Of a stretch of DNA of 64,000 bases, positions 8,108 through 16,647 are shown piece after piece. Source of the DNA: Clostridium_AQ sp900552125 (lineage in GTDB: Bacteria; Bacillota_I; Bacilli_A; Erysipelotrichales; Erysipelotrichaceae); assembly GCA_037892765.1 (NCBI GenBank), contig JBBKBW010000003.1. One strand, written 5' to 3'. Numbering within the stretch: position 1 is the first letter of the stretch; each line of letters opens with the position of its first letter. Both the position numbers and the translations under genes were made by a program. Below the pieces are notes generated by a model that saw only the letters and a list, made by a program, of their open reading frames with translations, made no database searches and was not told the DNA's origin.

Positions 8108-9373
8108 CTAAACGAAATGAATATTATGTTCTTTCATATAGGATTCAATTTCATCTGCTTCTTTAATGATAGATGCGGATAAATTGATACAGCCATCTTC
8201 TGTAACTAAGACATTATCTTCAATACGTATTCCAATACCTTCATCTTCTAAATATAGACCTGGTTCAATGGTAAAGACATTGCCTGCCTGTAATGGATAA
8301 TTGCTTAGGGAAACATCGTGTGTTTCTAAACCTAGCATATGGGATACTCCATGCCAATAATAATCTTGTACAGTTTTCCCACGTTTCAACATACCTAATG
8401 GAGAAAGTTTTTGTTCATAAAATTGAATTAACTTCTGATTTAATTCTTTTAAAGTTATTCCTGGTTGAACTAGTGACATGATATATTTATTAGCTTCTAA
8501 CACAATATCATATATTTGTCGCTGACGTTTGGTGAATTTTCCATTCGCAGGGAATGTACGAGTTATATCCGCATTCATATATGAACAGGCAGCTCCTAAA
8601 TCACATAGCACCATACTATTTTTTTTAATCGTCGCATTATTACTGTCATAATGTAGAATTGTCGCATTTTTTCCACTTGCGATAATAGATGGGAAGGAGT
8701 GTTCACAATTATTTGATTTTAGGATGAAATCAAAATATGCTTCTACCTGATTTTCTTTCATACCACAGGCTACATGATCCATCATGTGATAAATGCCTTG
8801 TTTAGTGACTTCAATTGCCTGAGATAATAATTTTATTTCTGATTCATCTTTGATTAAACGTAATTGAGTCATGAAAGACGCAACATTATGTAACGTAATG
8901 TAAGGGTATTGTTTAAGCAGATTTCTTGTGAATTGATGAGTTTCACTATCTGCCTGGTATGGCTCCTGACGTGTAAAATCAGCATACACATCTACACTAG
9001 ATGCATGATCATAAAAACGAGATAAGTGGAAGCCAATAGTTTCCATGACTTCATCTATCCAATAAATGTCGTCAATTTCGCTAATATCACTTGCGTCATC
9101 TGGTAAGATTCTGCCGCCTACCCATTTAGCTAATTCTTCATCGTAACGTTCAATGAACAACATTTCTTCTGTTCTCCCTTGTTTATTAAGTAGAACTAGA
9201 ATCATATTTTCCTTATCTAATCCAGTTAAATAATAGAAATTTCTATCGACACTAAAAGGATATTTTTCATCGCCGACTTTATAGGGAGCTTTACCGCTAA
9301 AAAATAAAGCTATTGAATTTTCTGGTAATTGTTTTGTTAGGGATAATCTTCTTTGTTTATACATATTTGCCAC
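8108..9373 (-). CDS. pepP: Xaa-Pro aminopeptidase (M24B family)
   Basis: 421 aa. N-terminal creatinase-like domain (1-150), then the pita-bread M24 metallopeptidase fold. Metal ligands are visible in order: Asp in VLCDLGAA and MNADITRTF, His in SHMLGLETHD, Glu in FTIEPGLY and Glu in GIRIEDNVL. It removes N-terminal residues before proline in cytosolic peptides. ATG at 9373 has GAGGTGGC upstream. It is followed closely by mscL, a pairing with no obvious functional link. Confidence 0.92.
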   Translation of the reverse strand: MANMYKQRRLSLTKQLPENSIALFFSGKAPYKVGDEKYPFSVDRNFYYLTGLDKENMILVLLNKQGRTEEMLFIERYDEELAKWVGGRILPDDASDISEIDDIYWIDEVMETIGFHLSRFYDHASSVDVYADFTRQEPYQADSETHQFTRNLLKQYPYITLHNVASFMTQLRLIKDESEIKLLSQAIEVTKQGIYHMMDHVACGMKENQVEAYFDFILKSNNCEHSFPSIIASGKNATILHYDSNNATIKKNSMVLCDLGAACSYMNADITRTFPANGKFTKRQRQIYDIVLEANKYIMSLVQPGITLKELNQKLIQFYEQKLSPLGMLKRGKTVQDYYWHGVSHMLGLETHDVSLSNYPLQAGNVFTIEPGLYLEDEGIGIRIEDNVLVTEDGCINLSASIIKEADEIESYMKEHNIHFV

Positions 9374-9401
9374 CTCATCTTTTTGTATATTCTAACATAT
9401 T

Positions 9402-10109
9402 TTATGAATTATGAAGATTCATTTCATGAATACTTTGGATATATTCATCATCAAATGTTAGTGGAGTATCGTTTTTTAGTTTTAATAGATAGTCCCTTGT
9501 CTTTCGAATATCTTCTTTATCTAGTGAAAGTGTGTGCCCTGCATGTATTTGTTTAAAATCTAAAGATAAGTAAAAATCTAAGGATTTTATATGTTCTTGA
9601 AGAAAATGTAAATTGGTTTGGACTAATGGTTTCTCTAGAGAATCACCTACAAACAAATGCTTTGAAACGGTGTCATAGATAGAAATGCTATCTATAGTAT
9701 GACCCGGTGTGTGCCATAGCTGTAAGTTCTCTATAGAGTAAAGCTTGCCATCAAAACAATGATTAGGAAGATATAATTCTTGTTAACCCTTAAAGTAATC
9801 AAGCTGTTCATGAAGCTCTTGTTTACCATGTAGTAAAATCATTTCTTTGCATAGTTGATGAGCGATGATTTTATCTTCTTTAAAGCTATAATTACCCCAT
9901 ATATGATCAAAATGATAATGAGTATTTATCAGGATAAACTTATGATTGGGGTATTGTGCCTTGATTTGATCCATATAATAAGAACCACAGAAGCTGTCGA
10001 TGATAAAGATAGTATCATGTTGTTTAATCGTATAAACATATGTTAGATATGGTGTCAATTCTTCAAATTCATATGCAGTAATCATTTTTGTGATAGGTAT
10101 TGTTTTCAT
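9402..10109 (-). pseudogene. MBL-fold hydrolase interrupted by one in-frame stop
   Basis: One continuous reading frame of 235 sense codons is broken only by TAA at 9785-9783. The first part (108 aa from ATG 10109, good GGAG site) carries NTHYHFDHIWGN, the zinc-binding HxHxDH block. After the stop, in the same frame, come HTPGHTIDS, FVGDS and HAGHTL, the remaining MBL motifs in correct order. Everything except the stop looks functional, so the lesion is recent, a sequencing error, or read through. The family covers many hydrolases; the substrate is not evident. Confidence 0.8.
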
Positions 10110-10152
10110 ATATTCTCCTTCTAAATAATATATTCATGATATATTCATGATG

Positions 10153-10178
10153 AAAAAAGCCTCAAATATTTTGAAGCT
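10153..10178 (-). terminator. Terminator of the PHP phosphatase gene
   Basis: On the minus strand AGCTTCAAA pairs with TTTGAGGCT (10178-10170 with 10066-equivalent arm at 10066+92, i.e. 10158-10166; one G-U pair) and is followed by U6. It lies just past the stop codon. Confidence 0.65.
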
Positions 10179-10193
10179 TTCATGCTAGTGGTT

Positions 10194-11024
10194 TCATAAC
10201 TTATGAAATATGGGTGTCATGTTAGTATAGGTACAATAATATTCAAAGCCTAAATCTTTTAGTATGTTTTTTGTTTCTTCGATATGAAAACCTAAATGTT
10301 CAGGTTTATGGCTATCGCTTCCAATTGTAATGATAGTTCCTCCTAATTGTTTATACAGTTTTAGTATTTCTATAGAAGGTGTAGTACCCTTTATTCCATA
10401 TCGATAAGAAGATGTGTTGACTTCTATTCCTTTTTTATCGTTAATCACTTGAGTTAAGATTTGTTCTATTAATGGTTTAACTTTTTCAAATGGATAAATA
10501 CCTTGTTTATCATAACGAATTATTAAATCCATGTGCCCTAAAACACTGTAATTTTTATACTTTTTAATAACTTCATACATTTCCTTATAATATTCAGTAT
10601 TATATTCTTCCTGTGATTTATTTCTTTGAAAATCCTGAGACCAAAATTCCTGGTTGTTTACCTGATGAATAGATAAGATAACAAAATCAAGCGGATATTT
10701 CGCAAATAGGGTTTCGTATTGGTTGATCGTATGTTGCTGGATACCAAATTCTAATCCTGTTTTTATCATAATTTTATCCTGATATTGTGTTTTTAATTGC
10801 TTGATTTTATCAAAGTATTTAGGATAATTTACATTTGCCATAGGTTCGTTGTTTCTATAGATGATTTCTTGACCTGAATCCCAGTCTACCTTAATTCCAT
10901 AATCCACGTGGTCTGTAAAACAGATTTCATTTAAACCAAGTTTAATCGCATCTTTAACTACATCTTCCATAGGATAAATAGAATCATCGCTAAATTCTGA
11001 ATGAACGTGATAATCAGCTAACAT
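10194..11024 (-). CDS. PHP-domain histidinol-phosphatase family protein
   Basis: 276 aa, a full-length PHP fold. Metal-binding motifs: DYHVHSEFSDDS near the N-terminus, CFTDHVDY, GLEFGIQ, LSIHQVN, GHMDLI and GSDSHKPEHLG near the C-terminus. The closest family is HisK/HisJ-type histidinol-phosphatase, which makes histidinol from histidinol phosphate. No other histidine gene lies nearby, so a broader phosphatase role is possible. The start has GGAGGG 6 nt upstream. Confidence 0.85.
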   Translation of the reverse strand: MLADYHVHSEFSDDSIYPMEDVVKDAIKLGLNEICFTDHVDYGIKVDWDSGQEIIYRNNEPMANVNYPKYFDKIKQLKTQYQDKIMIKTGLEFGIQQHTINQYETLFAKYPLDFVILSIHQVNNQEFWSQDFQRNKSQEEYNTEYYKEMYEVIKKYKNYSVLGHMDLIIRYDKQGIYPFEKVKPLIEQILTQVINDKKGIEVNTSSYRYGIKGTTPSIEILKLYKQLGGTIITIGSDSHKPEHLGFHIEETKNILKDLGFEYYCTYTNMTPIFHKL

Positions 11025-11228
11025 TTACATCCCTCCAATTTCTTCTACATTAATTTTAACAAAGATACAATGTCAATACAATTAAAGACGTATATAAAAA
11101 AACTAATTGGGGTTACTATAGACGGATGTTATTTCTTCAAATATTGATTTTTTTGAACTTTTTTAAAATAATTTAGGAGTTTTCAATTTTCCTTACGTAT
11201 GTAGTATAGTAAGGAGGTAGAATACCTA

Positions 11229-12181
11229 ATGATAAATAAGACAAATGGTTCTAAGATGAAGCAGCGCAAAGATCATGACCATCAGGCAAAGATAATGTTA
11301 AGCAATAAACAAGATGTAGCGATAGATAAAATACCTTATTATGTTATGAATTATCAAAAAATGAATCAGGATAGCATCTGGCAAGTTTAAATGTTGAGGA
11401 CAAGAAAATCAAATATGCAGAGATACGTTATGATCTGAAGTTTGAAATTCATCATCCATTGGATGAAAAGCATCCAGGATTTCTGATTGATATAGAAGCC
11501 CAACAAGAAAGCAGCAGTTTAGGTTATAATCTAAAGGATCGAGGGCTATATTATGCCTCTCGTTTAATTAGCGGGCAAAAGAATGATCTGGAAGGATTTC
11601 AGAAAATGAATTTCAATCAGATGAAATCGGTAAAATCGATATGGATATGTATGAATCATGTATTGGAAAAAGATGGTCAAATAGAAAGATTTCAGATACT
11701 ACATAAAAAGACAGATATAGATACAGAAAAAGTATTAAGGGAAACTTATGATGATAGAGAAGAAATTATTATTGTAAATCCAAAGATGCATCCAACGGAT
11801 GTAAAGACGAAGGCAAGCTTATCTAATCTATTCAATGTATTATTTCGACCCAAAATACTAACAAAAGAAGAAAGGATAGAAATCCTAGAAGAAAAATATG
11901 ATATAATAATAACAGATAAGTTTAGAGATGAGATGGAGGTAATGTGTAATTTAAGTGAAGGAATATTACAACAAGGGATTGAAGAAGGATTAGCTCAGGG
12001 TATCAAACAAGGCTTATCACAGGGCTTATCACAAGGTATTGAAGTGGGGAAACTTGATAGTACAGTCCAACATGTAAAGAGCTTAATGGAAGAACTTCCC
12101 AATCTAGACGTATATAAAGCGATGGATCTTTTAAAGGTAGAAGAAGGTCTTCGTGATAAAGTAGTAAGAGCGATACGATAA
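11229..12181 (+). pseudogene. Frameshifted PD-(D/E)XK-type (Rpn/transposase-associated) gene
   Basis: A start with AAGGAGG and MINKTNGSKMKQRKDHDHQAKIM opens a frame that ends at a stop near 11388. The coding sense continues in another frame from about 11384 (SLNVEDKKIKYAEIRYDLKF) through 12181. The second part contains FLIDIEAQQ (nuclease-like D...E.Q), SRLISGQ and ICMNH. It ends in QG-rich repeats (QGIEEGLAQGIKQGLSQGLSQG), hallmarks of the multicopy PD-(D/E)XK nuclease family transposase/Rpn group in Bacillota. Part of the N-terminal region also seems missing. Probably inactive. Confidence 0.75.
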
Positions 12182-12192
12182 TAGAATATAGA

Positions 12193-12236
12193 AAAAGCAA
12201 TGTTTTGTATGAATCATATGGATAAACATTGCTTTT
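12193..12236. terminator. Strong bidirectional terminator
   Basis: Perfect 13-bp stem AAAAGCAATGTTT / AAACATTGCTTTT (12193-12205, 12224-12236), placed between the degraded gene and the convergent ispD. Confidence 0.8.
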
Positions 12237-12281
12237 AGTATAAAAGGTTTAAGATACATCCTGTAACCCCAACCCGGGGAT

Positions 12282-12938
12282 TTATTTGTTATTGATTTGT
12301 TTTAAATCTTTTGGAGTAGTAACTTTAATGTTGTCATAGCTTCCTTCCACTACTTTGATTTTAGAATCAGAGAATAGTTCTACTAGCATTGCGTCATCAC
12401 TTGCGATAATATCGGGATGTTTTCTAGCTTCCTCATGACATTTACAAATCAAATCAGTACGGAATGCTTGTGGTGTCTGTGCGCAATAATAATGAGAACG
12501 TTCTGGAGTATGAACTACATAGCCATCTTTAACTTCCTTAATCGTATCAATTAAAGGAATCATTAATAGAGCTGCATCATCCTGTTTTAGGGCATCTTTG
12601 ATGTCATTTAAGTGTTTGCTTGTGATGAAAGGACGAACTCCATCATGAATCATAACGTATTCTGTATCTACTTTCTGTAGACCTAGATATCCGCTTTCTT
12701 GTCGAGTCGCTCCACCTTTTGTATATACGATTTTTTCATTGTGTAAAATCTGTTTAAAATCCTCCTGTTCATTTGGTGAAATCGATAAGATGATTTTCTT
12801 ACAGTCTTCGTCTTCTAAAAAAGGCTGTACAGTTAATTTGATTAGAGGGGTATCACCTACTTTATAAAAAACTTTATTGTAGGTTAAACCTGTGCGTGTT
12901 CCTTTTCCGGCCGCAACAATAATTACACTATATTCCAT
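12282..12938 (-). CDS. ispD: 2-C-methyl-D-erythritol 4-phosphate cytidylyltransferase
   Basis: 218 aa, the usual IspD length. Third step of the non-mevalonate isoprenoid pathway: CTP + MEP to CDP-ME. Motifs: AAGKGTRTG (nucleotide loop), TRQESGYLGL, HDGVRPF, QTPQAFR, SDDAMLVE and DNIKVTTPKD. TarI-type enzymes share the fold, but no wall teichoic acid gene is near. No Shine-Dalgarno is visible before the ATG at 12938, yet the N-terminus matches the family. A TATGAT -10-like box lies only 11 nt upstream, so the mRNA may be leaderless. Confidence 0.9.
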   Translation of the reverse strand: MEYSVIIVAAGKGTRTGLTYNKVFYKVGDTPLIKLTVQPFLEDEDCKKIILSISPNEQEDFKQILHNEKIVYTKGGATRQESGYLGLQKVDTEYVMIHDGVRPFITSKHLNDIKDALKQDDAALLMIPLIDTIKEVKDGYVVHTPERSHYYCAQTPQAFRTDLICKCHEEARKHPDIIASDDAMLVELFSDSKIKVVEGSYDNIKVTTPKDLKQINNK

Positions 12939-12962
12939 GACTAAATAATATCATAATTGACT

Positions 12963-12993
12963 AAAAAAAGCAGTATCACTTTTGAAACTGCTT
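12963..12993 (-). terminator. Terminator of the MATE gene
   Basis: AAGCAGT / ACTGCTT stem (12993-12987 with 12974-12968) overlapping the stop codon, then a run of U on the minus strand. Confidence 0.7.
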
Positions 12994-14350
12994 AGTTCTG
13001 TTCATATTTTTTCAACCAATTTCCCTTTTTATAATATAGGAATAACCACAGTGCACTTGCAATCCATGTGATTGGCCAGCCTAAGAATACCACACCGATA
13101 TCATGGAATAAAGGAACACTTATTAGGATCCATGCCATACGTAAACCACACCAGCAGCATACCATGACAACCATAGGGATTGTAGTAACACCTGCTCCTC
13201 TTATAATTCCGCTTAACGCATGAGAAATAGCTAAGAAAATATAGCCTGGTGCTAAAACATGCATCATATATAATCCATATTCAATAACTCTTTGATCTTG
13301 TGAGAAAATCGCAAGAACATTAGGACCTAACAGTAGTAATAGAATTGTAATACAGATAGTGGTCAATATGCTCATTATCATACCTGTTTTTGCGCCTTTT
13401 TTAACTCGGTCATATTTTTGAGCACCGATATTCTGCCCAGTAAATGTTGTAAGAGCCATGGAATAGCTCATTACTGGAAGAATCGCAAATCCATCGATTT
13501 TTGTATAAGAACCACAGCCTGCCATCGCAAGTGAGCCGAAAGCATTGATATTACTTTGTACAATAACATTTGAAAAGGAAACTATCGCGTTTTGTACTGC
13601 ACTTGGAAGACCTAAACGAATGATTTCATAAACCATGTGTTTATGTAAACGAATATGTCTGAAGTTAACACGATACTCAGCTTTTGTTCTTATTAATAAA
13701 GCAAGTGTTAAGAGTGCACTGACAGTTTGCGCAATAAGTGTTGCCCAGCCTACACCGGCTACTCCCATGTGAAAATATACAACAAATACATAATCTAATA
13801 CGACATTAATAATGGAAGAAACGATCAAAAAATATAAAGGATTTTTTGAATCTCCAACAGCTCGTAAGATACCACTTCCCATGTTGTAGGTCATAACAGA
13901 TAATATTCCTAAAAAATAAATTCTTAAATATAATACAGAACTGCTCATAACATCATCGGGAGTACCTACCCATTGTAATATGTAAGGAGATAGGAGTACA
14001 CCAATGAAGGTCATTGCGATACCAGCTATAAAAGTAATTGCCAATGAGGTATGGACTGCTTCTTGTAAGCCATCAATGTTTCTTGCCCCATAATAACGGG
14101 ATATGATAATACCTGCCCCTATAGATAAACCCATGAAAAAGCTTATCAGTAAATTAATAACAGGAGCACTAGAACCAACAGCCGCTAGAGCCTGTGAACC
14201 TATATAATTTCCTACAATGATAGAGTCTACCGCATTGTATAACTGCTGGAATAGATTTCCTAATAATAAAGGTATAGAAAATAAAAATATTTGTTTCCAA
14301 ATAACACCATCAATCATTAATCCCTTTTGTTTTAAACTTTCAGAACTCAT
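12992..14350 (-). CDS. MATE family efflux transporter
   Basis: 452 aa from ATG 14350, chosen because AGAGGT lies just upstream; an upstream ATG at 14365 has no ribosome site. Twelve hydrophobic segments in two similar halves, with family motifs such as PLLLGNLFQQLYNAVDSIIVG near the N-terminus (residues about 25-45) and ALTTFTGQNIGAQ in the second half. Na+ or H+ driven export of cationic drugs or metabolites. Transcribed alone; the substrate cannot be told from sequence. Confidence 0.92.
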   Translation of the reverse strand: MSSESLKQKGLMIDGVIWKQIFLFSIPLLLGNLFQQLYNAVDSIIVGNYIGSQALAAVGSSAPVINLLISFFMGLSIGAGIIISRYYGARNIDGLQEAVHTSLAITFIAGIAMTFIGVLLSPYILQWVGTPDDVMSSSVLYLRIYFLGILSVMTYNMGSGILRAVGDSKNPLYFLIVSSIINVVLDYVFVVYFHMGVAGVGWATLIAQTVSALLTLALLIRTKAEYRVNFRHIRLHKHMVYEIIRLGLPSAVQNAIVSFSNVIVQSNINAFGSLAMAGCGSYTKIDGFAILPVMSYSMALTTFTGQNIGAQKYDRVKKGAKTGMIMSILTTICITILLLLLGPNVLAIFSQDQRVIEYGLYMMHVLAPGYIFLAISHALSGIIRGAGVTTIPMVVMVCCWCGLRMAWILISVPLFHDIGVVFLGWPITWIASALWLFLYYKKGNWLKKYEQN

Positions 14351-14518
14351 ACAATTACCTCTCATTTTCTAAATTATTATACGCCTGATTTATGTTTAGG
14401 TAAATGTTAAGATAAGAGAAAATTGACAGTGAATGTAGTCTTTGCCTTAATAAATTTTGAATATTGATACGTAAGCTGGATATTTATGAAGAAAGAGCAT
14501 AAATCGATAAAATAACTC

Positions 14519-14548
14519 TTTACATAAAATGGTGCATAGTGTTATAAT
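14519..14548 (+). promoter_or_regulatory. Promoter of rpsF-ssb-rpsR
   Basis: TTTACA (14519-14524), 18-bp spacer, TATAAT (14543-14548). Confidence 0.75.
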
Positions 14549-14556
14549 ACTGAAAC

Positions 14557-14612
14557 GGGTAGAAGTCTCTACTCCCCGCTCTATAACAGTATTTATAGGG
14601 CCATATGACCAT
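14557..14612 (+). promoter_or_regulatory. Candidate S6:S18 autoregulatory leader
   Basis: The rpsF leader folds into a GGGTAGA / TCTAC-CCC hairpin and an 8-bp helix CTCTATAA / TTATAGGG (14579-14586, 14593-14600). A CCG triplet (14576-14578) lies immediately 5' of the second helix. S6:S18 leaders are known to present a CCG bulge beside a helix that mimics helix 22 of 16S rRNA. The fold was judged by eye only. Confidence 0.45.
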
Positions 14613-14627
14613 GAGGAGGTGTACAGA

Positions 14628-14921
14628 ATGAAAAAATACGAAATCATGTACATCGTGAACGCTTCTCTAGATGATGAAGCACGCGCAAAAGTAATGGATG
14701 GATTACACAGCATCATTACTGACCATGAAGGTTCTATCGATAAGGTAGACGAATGGGGCGTGAAAGAGTTCGCGTATGAAATCAATCACATGAAAAAAGG
14801 TTACTATGTTGTAATCAATGTTACTGCTAACAACGAAGGAATTCATGAATTTGAACGTTTAGCTCGCATTAACCACAGCATCGTACGTTTTATGGTTGTT
14901 AAAACTCAGGACGAAGAGTAA
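14628..14921 (+). CDS. rpsF: 30S ribosomal protein S6
   Basis: 97 aa from ATG 14628 (GAGGAGGTG upstream); the longer open frame to 14529 is leader. MKKYEIMYIV start, DEWGVKEFAYEI and YYVVINVTANN are typical of S6, which binds 16S rRNA in the platform together with S18. First gene of the rpsF-ssb-rpsR operon. Confidence 0.97.
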   Translation: MKKYEIMYIVNASLDDEARAKVMDGLHSIITDHEGSIDKVDEWGVKEFAYEINHMKKGYYVVINVTANNEGIHEFERLARINHSIVRFMVVKTQDEE

Positions 14922-14942
14922 GACGAGAAGGAGGAAGGACAT

Positions 14943-15416
14943 ATGATCAATAGAGTTGTATTAGTCGGGCGTTTAACAAAAGATCCAGTTTTGCGTAAGA
15001 CTGCAAGCGGAACATCTGTTGTATCCTTTACCGTTGCATGTACTCGTCGTTTTAAACAGGAAGGTCAGCCTGATGCTGATTTTATCAACACAGTTGCCTG
15101 GAATAAAACAGCGGATATCGTTGCACAATATACTCATAAAGGATCTCTAGTTGGAGTGGAAGGAAGAATCCAGACACGGAGCTATGATGATCAGAATGGA
15201 AGAAGAGTATATGTGACTGAGGTAGTTGCTGATAGTGTGCAATTTTTAGAGAGTAAAAATGCTGCATCTAATAATGCTACAAACAATGCCTATATGCCTG
15301 ATTATGATCAAGGTAATATGGGATATCAGAGTGATACTTCCAGTTCACAGTCCTACTCCAATGACTTTACAAGCAGCGATACATTAGATATCGCAAGTGA
15401 TGATTTACCATTTTAA
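14943..15416 (+). CDS. ssb: Single-stranded DNA-binding protein
   Basis: 157 aa. OB-fold domain (1-108) beginning MINRVVLVGRLTKDP, with FTVACTRRF and FINTVAWNKTAD. A low-complexity Asn/Ser/Gln linker follows, then the conserved acidic tip DDLPF that recruits replication and repair proteins. Lies between rpsF and rpsR as in most Bacillota. Confidence 0.97.
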   Translation: MINRVVLVGRLTKDPVLRKTASGTSVVSFTVACTRRFKQEGQPDADFINTVAWNKTADIVAQYTHKGSLVGVEGRIQTRSYDDQNGRRVYVTEVVADSVQFLESKNAASNNATNNAYMPDYDQGNMGYQSDTSSSQSYSNDFTSSDTLDIASDDLPF

Positions 15417-15437
15417 TTGGTAGAAAGGAGATTTTCT

Positions 15438-15668
15438 ATGGCATTCAAAAAACAGCGTATGGGACGTAAAAAAGTATGTTACTTTACGAAAAATAAAATT
15501 GAATACATCGACTACAAAGACGTTGAATTGTTGAAGAGATTTATCTCTGCAAATGGGAAAATTATTCCTAGACGTGTAACTGGTACACGTGCTAAATATC
15601 AGCGTATGCTGGCTACTGCAATTAAACGTGCACGCCAGATGGCTTTATTGCCTTACGTAAGCGAATAA
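15438..15668 (+). CDS. rpsR: 30S ribosomal protein S18
   Basis: 76 aa from ATG 15438 (AAAGGAG upstream). Contains KVCYFTKN, YIDYKDVELLKRFIS, GKIIPRRVTGTRAKYQR and the basic tail of S18, the partner of S6 on the 30S platform. Last gene before a terminator. Confidence 0.97.
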   Translation: MAFKKQRMGRKKVCYFTKNKIEYIDYKDVELLKRFISANGKIIPRRVTGTRAKYQRMLATAIKRARQMALLPYVSE

Positions 15669-15683
15669 TTCTTACTAAATATG

Positions 15684-15711
15684 CTCCATCTGAATTAGGT
15701 GGAGTTTTTTT
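15684..15711 (+). terminator. Terminator after rpsR
   Basis: 8-bp stem CTCCATCT / AGGTGGAG (15684-15691, 15697-15704, one G-U pair) followed by seven T. Confidence 0.8.
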
Positions 15712-15729
15712 CTATAGGAGGATAATATT

Positions 15730-16647
15730 ATGGATGGTACAAAGAAAATTACAGAAGGGGCAATGATGTGTACAATCGTTTGTCTGTTTCTATTGCTTAA
15801 TCGACAATTAGGAAATGTGTTGGAGTATGCAATTTATTGGGTATTATCATTTCCTATTTTGATTTATACTGCAAAATATGGAGTGAAAAGTGCTATTCTG
15901 CCATCTGTATGTATGCTTCTATTAAGCATTATGTTAGGCTCATTTACAACTGTATTTTATCTTTTCAGCAGTATTCTAGTAGGACTGGTGTATGGTGGTG
16001 GAGTAAGAAAAAATTGGAAGAATGGACATTTAATTTTGTGTACTGTTATATTCACATTTTTTTCCTATTTGATCACTACGATTTTATTTGCTTCTTTATT
16101 TGGGTATGATATATCCGAAGATATTCAAATTGTAGAGAAAATATTAGAACTTGCGCATATGCAGGATGTTGATGCAGTAGAGCTGGTACCGGTTTTCCTC
16201 CTGTTATTTGCGGTATTGATGAGCTTTCTTCAAGCTTTATGTATTCACATGATATCAAATATTTTATTGCCAAGATTGCAAATTTCAGTCAGAAAAATGA
16301 AAAATCCGATAGAAATTAAGGCTCCAGTATGGATTGGTGTCGTTATTCTAATGATTTGGGTTCTATTTTATAGTAGAAATGTGCTAAAATTAAATCATGA
16401 AGTTTCTTCTATATTGCTTGTACTCTATGTCATCAGCAAGGTTTTCACATTTGGTTATGGCGCAGTATATATTTTAATGAGAATGGCAATAAATAAGAAA
16501 CATAGTAAGCTTTATGTGTTAATCTTTATCATATGTGCTCTCTTTCTAAATAATATCATTTCGCTCACAGGAATTGGAGATATTTTGTTTAGATTTCGAG
16601 ATAAGCTGAGAAGAGGTGTAAGTAATGGATCGTCTAGAAAATTTTAA
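15730..16647 (+). CDS. DUF2232 (YybS-like) membrane protein
   Basis: 305 aa. Eight or so hydrophobic segments spread over the whole length, with ITEGAMMCTIVCLFLLLNR at the N-terminus. The DUF2232/YybS family typically sits just upstream of gdpP, as here, and may be an S-component-like or regulatory membrane protein; its function is unknown. AGGAGG precedes the ATG. The last 23 nt overlap gdpP. Confidence 0.88.
   Translation: MDGTKKITEGAMMCTIVCLFLLLNRQLGNVLEYAIYWVLSFPILIYTAKYGVKSAILPSVCMLLLSIMLGSFTTVFYLFSSILVGLVYGGGVRKNWKNGHLILCTVIFTFFSYLITTILFASLFGYDISEDIQIVEKILELAHMQDVDAVELVPVFLLLFAVLMSFLQALCIHMISNILLPRLQISVRKMKNPIEIKAPVWIGVVILMIWVLFYSRNVLKLNHEVSSILLVLYVISKVFTFGYGAVYILMRMAINKKHSKLYVLIFIICALFLNNIISLTGIGDILFRFRDKLRRGVSNGSSRKF

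Noticed and set aside
10129..10150. Direct repeat ATATTCATGAT twice in tandem
   Set aside because: A single short tandem duplication upstream of a degraded gene; no sign of a CRISPR, integron or replication iteron array.
12263..12280. GC-rich CCCC-AACCC-GGGG hairpin between convergent genes
   Set aside because: Four-base stem without a U-tract, next to a much stronger terminator. Probably incidental.
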